Assembly: GCA_013433145.1 (NCBI GenBank)
Contig: CM024187.1
Span: 16,481,826-16,545,825 of the forward strand
Direction: 5' to 3'
DNA from: Ascaris suum
Lineage: Eukaryota; Nematoda; Chromadorea; Rhabditida; Ascarididae
Length of the DNA: 64,000 nucleotides
In this document: piece by piece, positions 48,601 to 64,000 of the stretch
How the letters are laid out: each line of letters opens with the position of its first letter
Numbering within the stretch: position 1 is the first letter of the stretch
Notes under the pieces: model-generated
The model's input: only the letters and a program-made list of their open reading frames with translations
The model's database searches: none
Told to the model about the DNA's origin: nothing
Program-made: the position numbers and the translations under genes

Positions 48601-49667
48601 AATCCAACAATGAGCGATATATGAGCACATCCTTCGCTACTTCTTAAAACATGGCATTTAGAAGACAAAGTGACCTTTTCCTAATCGATCGTGACCTAGC
48701 ACCGCATTGGTCCTAAAAATTCATCCATCTGAGAGTCTTGCATCCTGACCGAAGGGTGAAAAGAACCACCTCACACGCATCCCATTGCCGAAAAAAGCCA
48801 CGAATGCGTAAATCTCAGTGGTGGGGGCGCAACAGGCGAGCAGGATCGTTGGACGGATGCAAGGTTACTCCTAGCAATCCACTGAACTATCGATTGAAAT
48901 GTGTCGCCTGCGTGTTGCATTTGATGAGTGTGTGTTCGGCTGATAGATCGCTAAACGCGCGCTCCATCACTCCTACTTCAGAAGTCACCTCGATCGAAAG
49001 GAAAGGAAATCCTAGAGTTGGATGCTCCTGAGGTCAAGACTTCATCTATTGAATCCGACGGAGAATAATTTTCAAACTGTAGCGACAAATTTCGGAAGAG
49101 CCGTAAAGTTACACTTATTTCCCTCCAACTTTAACTGCGTAAAAGCCGCCTCATTTCGAAATCCTCAAATCCGCAATGTAGCCCGCTTCAAACATCAGCA
49201 AAGAAACCAGCCTCAACGTAGCAAAAAATATCCACAGCTACGAGCCTAAGATAAGCCTAGATATGAACAGAACTTGGAACTTCGCAAGAGATTGAATGGA
49301 ATCCTACCCAAGCGATAATGAAGGCCCAGAAGAGACTTCAGCGCTGTTAAGTTTTAGAACGTTCAGGCTCTATGACATATTCCCCTTTTGCCAATCGAAA
49401 AGAGAATACTGCTGTCCCATATACAGTTCAACCCTGCGATTCCATCCGCAGAGGTCATCTACTACAACAAATCCTTGAACCTTCTCATTGGTAATGGGAT
49501 AGCTGGAAGGGGTTCGATAAGGTGCTATAAAGCAAAGCCAAGCTAAGCAAACGAACCTCTTCAAAGCCGTTGATGATGCCGCTCTCTGCTGTCGAGAGGC
49601 TTACTTCACCGTTAACAACCTTCGCGATCGCATCCGCTGAGCTTCTATGCTCGGATTTTGTGCTCAT
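33418..49667 (-). CDS. dcp-66: p66/GATAD2 homologue, NuRD complex subunit (DCP-66), 12 exons
   Basis: Exons in transcript order: 49667-49557, 47350-47129, 46524-46312, 44758-44615, 43654-43528, 41813-41643, 39988-39822, 38988-38861, 37744-37546, 36021-35842, 34618-34373, 33696-33418. Together they give 728 codons and a stop with all phases matching. Known role of the family: nuclear scaffold bridging MBD2/3 and Mi-2 in the NuRD repression complex. Visible parts: N-terminal arginine-rich segment; basic signal KRPAKKRR near 126-133; CR1 coiled coil near 183-230 (LRLEEAKLTMLKKLRLSQQ), the MBD-binding helix; Gln/Ala-rich linkers; CR2 from about 370 (AAAAKLALRRQLEQQLL, IPPPRPPPPDMQFIP) to a GATA-type zinc finger with Cys at 437, 440, 462 and 465; Ser/Thr/Pro-rich region; Ala-rich C-terminus. 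Identification is firm. Confidence 0.95.
34373..34618 (-). CDS. dcp-66: dcp-66 exon 11: low-complexity Ala/Met/Asn segment
   Basis: Acceptor TTACTGCATCAG|CAAAGC, donor CAG|GTGATT, phase 0 both sides. Encodes QSKSAAHKRPASNTASIASS, an eight-alanine run and FRHTNPMLAAMMANPLLNAP. Confidence 0.88.
35842..36021 (-). CDS. dcp-66: dcp-66 exon 10: Ser/Thr/Pro-rich linker
   Basis: Acceptor GCATCATTTCAG|GAGTTG, donor TCG|GTGGGT. Encodes ELENQIAEGKYEASAPSSST and a TPPPKHVTKTTPSTPG region, likely disordered. The first ten residues continue the helix after the zinc finger. Confidence 0.88.
37546..37744 (-). CDS. dcp-66: dcp-66 exon 9: GATA-type zinc finger
   Basis: Acceptor TTGCTTTGAAG|ACGCG, donor CAG|GTTATT. 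Encodes the CR2 zinc finger: PYICEECGTDYTPLWRA, then LYCEACVKAAQKKKMRQDHT and ALLRKAFNKVLEKEQ. Order and basic helix match p66. The middle Cys-to-Cys gap is 21 residues, longer than the 17-18 of ordinary GATA fingers. Confidence 0.95.
38861..38988 (-). CDS. dcp-66: dcp-66 exon 8: CR2 core
   Basis: Acceptor GATTTTGTAG|ATTCCA, donor ACGAG|GTTTGT, phase 2. Encodes IPPPRPPPPDMQFIPNGNQP, then FCYLLGLDLAVQRILKDK, the most conserved part of p66 CR2 next to the zinc finger. Confidence 0.95.
39822..39988 (-). CDS. dcp-66: dcp-66 exon 7: Gln/Ala helix leading into CR2
   Basis: Acceptor TTTTAATTTCAG|GTCGAA, donor CAG|GTTGAT. Encodes an Ala/Gln-rich stretch, then AIQKAAAAKLALRRQLEQQL. The last part is the conserved AKLALR-x-QLE segment of p66. 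Confidence 0.93.
41643..41813 (-). CDS. dcp-66: dcp-66 exon 6: Gln/Ala-rich linker
   Basis: Acceptor TTGTAATTTCAG|CTTCC, donor AATG|GTTTGT, phase 1 in and out. Encodes ALMNLTPQQQQVLQNAAKSG and AQAILQQAQQHAHAN. Low complexity; supported by phase and position. Confidence 0.85.
42936..43065. repeat. poly(T) run and CA-rich microsatellite in dcp-66 intron 5
   Basis: A run of 25 T at 42936-42960 and an imperfect CACACA/CGCA tract at about 43010-43060. Read on the minus strand, the T run is poly(A), which could mark the end of an old retroposed copy, but no body sequence is recognised. Confidence 0.9.
43528..43654 (-). CDS. dcp-66: dcp-66 exon 5: linker after CR1
   Basis: Acceptor TTATATTGCAG|CTACAA, strong donor AAAG|GTAAGT. 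Encodes LQDANVRKMTANVVQNTSGN and YKPPIAAPPTRSSTTHNTHT. The start continues the CR1 helix. Confidence 0.88.
44615..44758 (-). CDS. dcp-66: dcp-66 exon 4: CR1 coiled coil (MBD-binding)
   Basis: Acceptor GCAGTTGCAG|ATGCTT. Encodes MLHRDLSDEQKRERELLLKT and MEADLRLEEAKLTMLKKLRL, the p66 CR1 helix that pairs with MBD2/3 in the NuRD complex. Two in-frame donors exist, CAACAG|GTCTCC (exon low end 44630) and CAG|GTAGCA (44615). The second adds VSVRQ and looks stronger, so it is used here. Confidence 0.93.
45000..46311. other. part of dcp-66 intron 3
   Basis: Several open frames on both strands, the longest about 120 codons, none with recognisable motifs or splice partners. Nothing else seen. Confidence 0.6.
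46312..46524 (-). CDS. dcp-66: dcp-66 exon 3: acidic region and nuclear signal
   Basis: Acceptor TTTATTTGCAG|GGCGAG, donor AAG|GTTTAT, phase 0 both sides. Encodes an acidic start (SGDDDLEEG), the basic cluster KRPAKKRR and a second acidic stretch (DEVVLMSDESEVSSLNDVEV), then the lead-in to CR1. Confidence 0.92.
47129..47350 (-). CDS. dcp-66: dcp-66 exon 2: Gly-rich and Arg-rich N-terminal region
   Basis: Acceptor GATATTTCAG|AATGGA, strong donor AGT|GTAAGT. Encodes a Gly-rich part, then ALRRSTRACALKAAERIKLK, resembling the N-terminal arginine-rich segment of p66 homologues. An ATG one base after the acceptor opens a different frame and is not used in this model. Confidence 0.88.
47351..49556 (-). 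other. dcp-66 intron 1, 2.2 kb
   Basis: No recognisable genes. Open frames at 47511-47762 and 48738-49031 on the plus strand have no domain features. Confidence 0.65.
49557..49667 (-). CDS. dcp-66: dcp-66 exon 1: start codon
   Basis: ATG at 49667-49665 opens MSTKSEHRSSADAIAKVVNG and ends GFEE at donor GAG|GTTCGT, phase 0, matching exon 2. The frame is also open for some codons upstream but without another ATG. A GTAAG sequence about 20 bp upstream of the ATG resembles a donor, so an alternative 5' structure is possible. No TTTCAG acceptor for trans-splicing is obvious just upstream. Confidence 0.82.
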
Positions 49668-57000
<7,333 letters not shown>

Positions 57001-57004
57001 ATTC

Positions 57005-57041
57005 CAGGCAAGTAATCTCATCAAATGAGATTACTTGCCTG
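57005..57041. repeat. perfect inverted repeat, 17-bp arms, 3-base loop
   Basis: CAGGCAAGTAATCTCAT at 57005-57021 is followed by CAA and then its exact reverse complement at 57025-57041. Allowing one mismatch, pairing continues four more bases outward. Confidence 0.97.
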
Positions 57042-59985
57042 AAATTGAATAGATAAATGGTGGAAGAAGGGAATTATTTCAGAAAAAAGGAAAAAGGAAA
57101 CAAACATAAACAATGCTAAAACTGGAACATCCAAACACAAATAACAGATCTGCGCTATGCCAACACGAACTAAAAAAACGACCGTTGAGAAAAAACTGTA
57201 TCATTATTTGTGTGAATTTCTGTGAATATACGAGAGAGCGAAAAAAGGGACATTAAAAGAAACGCAGAAGAACTCTCCTATATAGTTCATTGAGCGCATT
57301 AAGAAAAGTGACGCTAACCACCAAAAAGCAATATTCACATGTGCATAGCGCCAAGCAAATCAGGCCACTGAGCAATGAATCATGCACTCGTCGATCACCT
57401 TTACATGCACGCGTACAGTGAGCAACAAGCCGACCCGATCCAACACATAACACCTGTGCTATTAACAACTGCACTTGAAACACATCCCTTCAACTGACCA
57501 TCCCCATATTCTATCGATGTTATTTTAGATAGCTTGATTTTCATTTCTTCTTCGGTACTCAGACAAGTCTTATGGGCCGTTGAAACATCAAGTTAGCGAG
57601 CAAATAATGAATGTTATTACGAGAAATGGCTGAAGATGAAATGTAAAAATTTTAAAAGGAGAACGAATGACGAAAAAGCTTTTCACGTACCCACGTGGAT
57701 ATTTTATGTCAGCCCCAATAGTACGATGACGGCAGCACTCTCCTTATAAAAGCTTGAAACAATGTGGATGATGCTATCACTTCATGCTTTGAAGTGACTA
57801 TGCCATGAATCGTAGCACTAGGATGAAGTGGCTGTGATCCTCTCAAAAACGGAAAAATGGTAACAACAGTGAAAAGTTGACCCGCCTTGAAAACAGCTCA
57901 TTGCTCTGAGCTACTATTTTAGTTGACGGGGAAAGAAAACCACAAAAATGTCGCTATTAAAATCAGCTCCTGAAGAACTCATCTCTTAATACAAGATTTT
58001 CATCGAATTTCCCTCTCATTCCAAACTTTTCTTCAGTACGAGGACAGATGCGTATTCATGGAAAACAGCTCCTAAGAAGAGCACTGGCAATATGCCGACA
58101 ACCAAACATCCGGTATCGATCAGTAATATAATTTTACCAGGACGCCCATTCTTTCAATAGTGTCCGCTTCGAATTGCGCCGTAAGCATGTACCATAGCTG
58201 CCATGCAATAACATGACACTGCATAACCGATTTAGGTGACGCCCTTCATCCTACGAAATTTCCGTCTCGTCCATACCGTTGTTTCGACCAAGCAATAGAA
58301 ACAACATCCAGCACACATACTCCGACATGCATGAGGCCGCTCTTGCAGATGGGTGTGCGTGAGAGAACAAACCTTAAGACAGCACCTCGGCCACCTATAA
58401 GCGACAACACTTCGATGCGCCTCTATGACAGTTGCGTAAAGGCTGCTTCTGCCCTACAGTGAACAGCCAAATACACGCTCATTATTGATCGATTCGCTGA
58501 GTGGATCTGCGTGCAATATCATTTGTATCACGAACATAAAAAATCAGTCAGAAAGGAAGCAGTGGACGAGAGGGATATTCAAATCTTTTGCTTATACCAA
58601 TAAAAAGGTCCACTGCACCATGAATTACTGCTTCTGTTGTCGTTCAGAATGCGATTTGTTCCCGGTGAAATGTGTAGCTAGTCCAGCATCGCAGTGCGGT
58701 ACCTCGACCCCATCAGCCAATTTTCAAAAGCAACTATGGAAGGTGCATTTAAACAAAACGTTGTCATTAATAACACCTCGCATATGAAGACGACGTCGCC
58801 TCATGCGGAAAAGGACCATGAACTTCAAGCGCGAAATACCAGTACCTTCTCCACTGCGCCACGCATACGCAAGTTGCCAACTGAAACTGTACGTGGGAGA
58901 CACCCTATTCGAGTTATTTTTGTACCCTGCGACTTTCCCCACCCGCAAATCGTTTAATATCTATGACTGCTAACTAGACAATTCGACAGTTTACTCGAAT
59001 GCATTGAAATGTGTCTCACTCAGTTTTCAGTCAGGTACACGGAATTACTAATCCATGCTTGATGTCATCCTCACAAATGACACACCTTTTACTACCGCTA
59101 CTCTAGAGGAACAATTTCAACCCTAAAGAAACGTCCGAAAAGAAAAAAACGGTAATAAGAGACAAACTCTAAAAGCAATATGAAGGGCAAAAAACGCACA
59201 AACAGTGGAAAAAGCATTCAGTGCGGGATGATGAAGTGATCAGGATTTACCTCAGAACGTTATTTTCGATATTTTGAGATGCAATAATATACGTTCAGGC
59301 CATTCAATGAATCGAACGCCGAATGCGTAAAGCGAGTTTCATCACCTTTGAATCAGTTGTATTCGCATAGTCATACTTCTTAGCTATCCCTTCTCGATCA
59401 CCTCTATCAAACGTGCAGCTCGAAATAGTCGCAATCATGTTCCACGCAGCGTAGTGGCACTATGCATAGTTTGCCTTTTCAAGTGACTTTTCCTCTCCCC
59501 ATGCTCTCCTCCTTTACGGAGTTCCCTGTTGAAAAAATACTCAGAAAGCTAATATCAGATTTCTCAATGGTCACTATTTTATTGCCTTGATTTCGTCCAA
59601 AAAAAGCCATTTAATATGGGGACGGTGAACGTCGAAAACAGATCCCCTCTTGCAGATTTTGCAAGGTGCCCACAATAGAAAGTGAAGCGACAAATCAGAA
59701 ATCACTCAAGTGAGGGAGTGCTCGGGCCTAACTTCCTGCAAATTGACCTATCAAAAACCTGCAAGACGTTTCATTTACATGACACAGCTCCCAAATGTCC
59801 AACAAGTATCCGGCAAATCAAAAAACAAAATCGAGTTAGCAACACACTGGTCTTATCTGCTGCTCTCTGAACACCTGCTGGCCACACCCCACATATGGAC
59901 TTGAAGACGACATTGACAGCTTTCCAATGATATATTGCAACTGCACCGTGGCTTTAATTATTGGGTCAAGTCTCGGTGGATTACG
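57042..59985. other. intergenic, no gene recognised
   Basis: Short open frames only, the longest about 100 codons at 58485-58787, without recognisable motifs or splice structure. Confidence 0.6.
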
Positions 59986-60310
59986 CACTAAAAATGTGCA
60001 AAAACGGCGACGGAAAGCGTGGAACGGAGGCGGTTTGGGGCGGGCTGTAGACGAGCATCAACGGCGGCAAGGAGGCAAGGGTGTGCGTCGCGGTAGTGGA
60101 CGCGACTTGGGGGGGGAGCGCACGCGCCCCTCCGCCAAGGCGGGCGCGCGCACTATTTCATGTGGAATTGCTTGCCGACCAAAACGTACTCTCAGCAGTG
60201 TGCTTGGACACGCGGCGCGGTAGCTGCCCACCAATTGTGCGCTATAAATGACGGATGTGCCAACACAAACATCAACTTTGCGGTCGCGACGCTCGCCGCG
60301 ACGCTACGCT
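59986..60310. promoter_or_regulatory. isolated GC-rich island with TATA-like box
   Basis: About 59995-60235 is far richer in G, C and CpG than anything nearby, with GGGGCGGG, several CGCG and GCGCGC motifs and G-runs. TATAAA lies at 60243-60248 in GCGCTATAAATGAC. Directly after it CGCGACGCT is repeated. It may be a promoter, perhaps for a far-upstream dcp-66 5' exon or for a gene beyond the right edge. An open frame (59927-60223) across the island lacks recognisable motifs. Confidence 0.35.
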
Positions 60311-63300
60311 TTCCCACCATTCCACCTCCTTGCAGCCGACTGTCACAGTCGTTACATGACCTCGGGTCGAGGTTCGGTTGAATGTATATGCAATCAACAA
60401 TGCATCAACAAAACCACCACATGATCGTTGTTGATTTAACCTACAGCAAGTTGGTTACAAGAGCAGCCAACACATGCATAACAAGTCGACTGAATCGCGT
60501 TGTGAAGATGCTGAAATCGTGGGAGATGAAGGGTTCCTGAGTTCCTTGTCCCCTTTCTATGGACACCTGTTCCGAGGTTTTGTCAGGATGCAGTCGTTCA
60601 CAGACATGCCATTCATGTGATCGCTTCGCTCATCGAATGCTGTGTGAGCCTAAGCGCGTTGTCCCACAAACAATGGAACCTACTATTGGGGATCAGGTAT
60701 AGTGGCAGAAGCGAAAAGGAAGAAGAAAAGGTCACTTCGCAATATGTCTTCAGCAGTGTCCTACGAAAGATACAACCAATACGCCCAAGATATTTGTTTT
60801 ACTGTGAATAGTAAAATTTATTCGATTACTTGAGAATAGGGAATGAGCCGATTATAGTTCGGCTGCAAAAGCGCAAAAGACAAATGACTGTTAGTATGAT
60901 GCAAAGGGAATAACTACCGATGCCAGTCACACTGGCATGCTATAAGCTAGATGTCATCGACAGGTGCGACTATCCTACCTGTGAAAGTGGAGTTATGATA
61001 CTTGCGAGCAGCAAATCGATTACTATGTTAGTAGCAGTTCTGCTTTTTAATGATTGTTTCACGATAAGTGGTGCAAAATGGATAACGATGGATTGTCGGA
61101 AACGATTCTGGTAACGGAAACCTTAAGAAATTGTTTAATCGTTGTTCTTACAGAGCTCAGTTGTCTCCATATTTCTTTAGTGTTCAACCTTATAAGCAAT
61201 ATTTTTTACCGTTATGTGTGCACATTGTTCTCTAACATTCCTTTCGAATTTTTCAAACTATTTCTGCTAAAGGCATACTGTAATAAGTGCTCCTTCCTAC
61301 AAGAGGTGAATTTATAAAATTATTTAACGTGGATATTCCCTTAGCAATGAATGCAGAAAGTTTAAACTCACAAATCGAGCGATGAATATATCTAGCACTT
61401 GAAAATTAAGAAGCTTTTTATCGGTGTCCAATTTTGGGTATAGAGCCGATCGAACGACTCATACACAACAGTTGTTCTTCTCTTATGGCTTAACTTTGTC
61501 TTTGAATGCGAAAACATTCCACAGCAAGCAGCTTCTGCACGCCATTCATCCACCGCACTTAGTCAACATCGATCATTGATGGAATGCGACTTCACCAGTA
61601 AAAAATGGAATTTGCACACTGCGCACATAGAAATATAACGGTTTTTAACTGAGGAATATAACTGTGAGGACATTTTTTTGGAGGGGAACAGGGGAAGGAG
61701 ATGGGTGATAGCACGGCTGTGAGGTAATTTGTAGGCATTAAAGTCTGAAAGCACTTTGCTTACTTCCCCTCCTAAATATTCGCCCATTTACTAAGCACAA
61801 CTTCACTTTTCTACTCTCAGTATAGCCTTTCAGAACAACTTCAACGTTGTGTGCTACAGAATTAACTAATCACCTGAAAGAGTTGAAATATGGATCTAGC
61901 AAAACTGATTTGATTTCACTTCTTCTGATGTTTTAGTGTTATGCGTCCCATCACTGACGAGAAATTATAAGTTAGTTTCATTGTTGTTGCTCTCCCAAGT
62001 GCATCAGTTAATCGTTCGAAAGGGCAATGTCGCATGCAAACCGGATGTGGTCATCCACTTCCGAGAAAAAAAAATTAACAGGTAACAGGATAATGACATC
62101 TGGTAGTTACCCTCCCCTCCCCTCCCTCTTTCCCACTCCTCCACCAGAAATATTCATAGTATGTCCTTGCGCTAAGTATTGGAGTTTTTCCCACGACAAT
62201 TTGTCTCGAAAGAATAGCAAGATGTGGAGCAACACATTATAAAACTCGAATATATATGCTGCTATAACTGAATTCGACACTCAAATCACTTGAAGCTGCA
62301 AAACCGAATGTCTGTGAGAATAATCTGTGACGAAAGCACTTAGCAGTCACATAACCATTGCGTAGTTTCATTTACTTTGTGCTCTTTATATTTATTCCAT
62401 CCCGAAGGTCTGTACTACTTCACTGCCGCTCACTCTCAGCGTCCACTCCGTTCCCTTAAATGTTGTATGGTCGCTGGATGTTGTAGCACATTGTACATTT
62501 TTCGCGCATTGAAATGCATTACTAATTCAGTAGCATTTTCCAGGTGGAAATGAAAAAAGACGGACCATGGCGGAACTGGGGTGAGGTAAGATGGGAAAAG
62601 GAAGGACGCAGAAGAAATATGGTACACACTTCCGTACACCGCTGTGATGCTAGTGATGCTAGTATCACTGCGAGTTCCCTTGTGAGGATTCTGTAGCGAA
62701 ATAAAATAACGGTGAAATTTCGAAAATCTCCAAGAATCGGCTGCAAATTGAAAAGTTCTCGAGCTCGTCCGGTTGTCTTTAGGTCATTATGAATTCAATT
62801 TTCTAGAGATTTCCTTGGAAAAGAATCAAATCTGAAAAAAAAACCGCTTAATTTGCTATGAGTTAATGTGCGAAACGCGATGGAGAAAAATAAACATAGA
62901 AGCGATGAACACTTAAGAAAAAAAACGACAAACTTTTGCACTGTAATACATGGGATGCATTGCGGCAATACACAGGCCTTGCCATACTATTCAGCGAAAA
63001 ATTATAGTAAAAACTCGAAAACACTTTCATTTATTTGTAGGAAAAGGTGGGCGAAATTGTGTGACATTCACAAGGTAGATGGAGACGATACAACGACAAC
63101 TCACTCTCACCTTTCGTGAACACAACCAGAAAAGAAAATTTGTTTTTCAACATCGTAAAGTTTCCAATGATTTTCCTAAGACTTTGAAATATATCAGCAA
63201 TCACATGTGATTTAGAAGCGCTTTAATATGTCGAAAAAAAGCACCAACAAAAAAACTGAAACGAACAACACCACGACACTCCAATCATAGATGCACCACA

Positions 63301-64000
63301 GCGATTAGGCTAACTCAGGTATGCGGAAAATATTTTAGTTAAACTGAAAGAAAAAAAGAGGGGTGAAATTGAAGAAAACGTTTGAACGCATGGCACGAGT
63401 AAACAATAGGACAATAATGATGAAGAGTGGAGCGGATGTGAACAGTATCAAAGAACGCTTTTTCCACGATCTTCTACACGGTAGCTTTCGCTGTTTGTTG
63501 CCTTGCATCATGTGTGCGACGAGTGATGCTGTCATCTTTTTCTCTGCGCTGTCAACAGCTCATAAAGAAATGTTGCTGCAGAAGAAAAAACAAAAATCAA
63601 AATTAAATGTTTCGCATGAGGCTTTTAGCTCTTCTATGTTTCGTTGAAAATTTTCGCACTGGAAAAAAAGGCGACTTTTATGAATCCGTTTTTGGAACGA
63701 TCTTGATTCCTTCATTAGGATGTTCAAGCTGTTCGAAATGCAAATTCTTTTCAATTAAGAACTGAGCGTATCTCTTTCGTCAATCACTCTAGGAGAATGA
63801 ACGTTACAGCTTGAATGCAAAGCATAGCTCTATAAGATTACAACATCCGCTTCCAAGCACAACAAATCGTAGAGTTTAGCTTTTGCTGCTTACTATCTAT
63901 TACCTCGTCATGATTGCTAGTTTATTTATGTACTCCAATTAACCTAATATAATTCTGCATTGAAGTCTGTGACATTCTTTTGCGCATTTTAATTTCGACA
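60311..64000. other. right flank, no gene recognised
   Basis: Only short open frames without family resemblance, on both strands. No RNA gene, repeat family or element end could be identified. Confidence 0.55.

Overview
The window is nuclear DNA of an animal, very probably a parasitic-type nematode. It carries a member of the patched-related (PTR) transporter family, which is strongly expanded in nematodes, and a p66/GATAD2 homologue whose closest named relative is C. elegans dcp-66. Introns are long (0.3 to 3.7 kb, mostly about 1 kb), most acceptors end in TTTCAG or TTGCAG, and AT and CA microsatellites are frequent. The species cannot be named from the sequence alone.

Layout. 1-8600: intergenic, with a degenerate 30-bp minisatellite at the left edge, a long AT array near 5.1 kb and no convincing gene. 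8622-28403 (+): the PTR gene, read here as 16 exons including a proposed 28-nt start exon. The joined frame is open for 898 codons and carries both sterol-sensing-domain-type membrane halves. 28404-33417: the tail-to-tail intergenic region, with small unassigned exon-like segments and two short-period repeat tracts. 33418-49667 (-): the dcp-66/GATAD2 gene, 12 coding exons giving 728 residues, complete from ATG to stop. 49668-64000: the 5' flank of dcp-66, without recognisable coding sequence. It holds a long AT array, a perfect 17-bp-arm hairpin at 57.0 kb and an isolated GC-rich island at 60.0-60.2 kb that may be a promoter.

Function. The two genes are unrelated. The PTR protein is expected to be a multipass RND-type transporter at membranes, where nematode PTRs act in cuticle, moulting and lipid or sterol traffic. 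DCP-66/p66 is a nuclear scaffold subunit of the NuRD/Mi-2 repression complex. They are convergent neighbours and no joint regulation can be read from the sequence.

Most unusual points: T at donor position +3 in 11 of 25 introns across both genes; a probable GC-AG intron; a PTR extracellular segment that could not be found, in an intron that also carries a diverged duplication and retroelement-like remnants; an enlarged zinc-finger loop in DCP-66; and several undescribed tandem repeats. I found no convincing new gene system.
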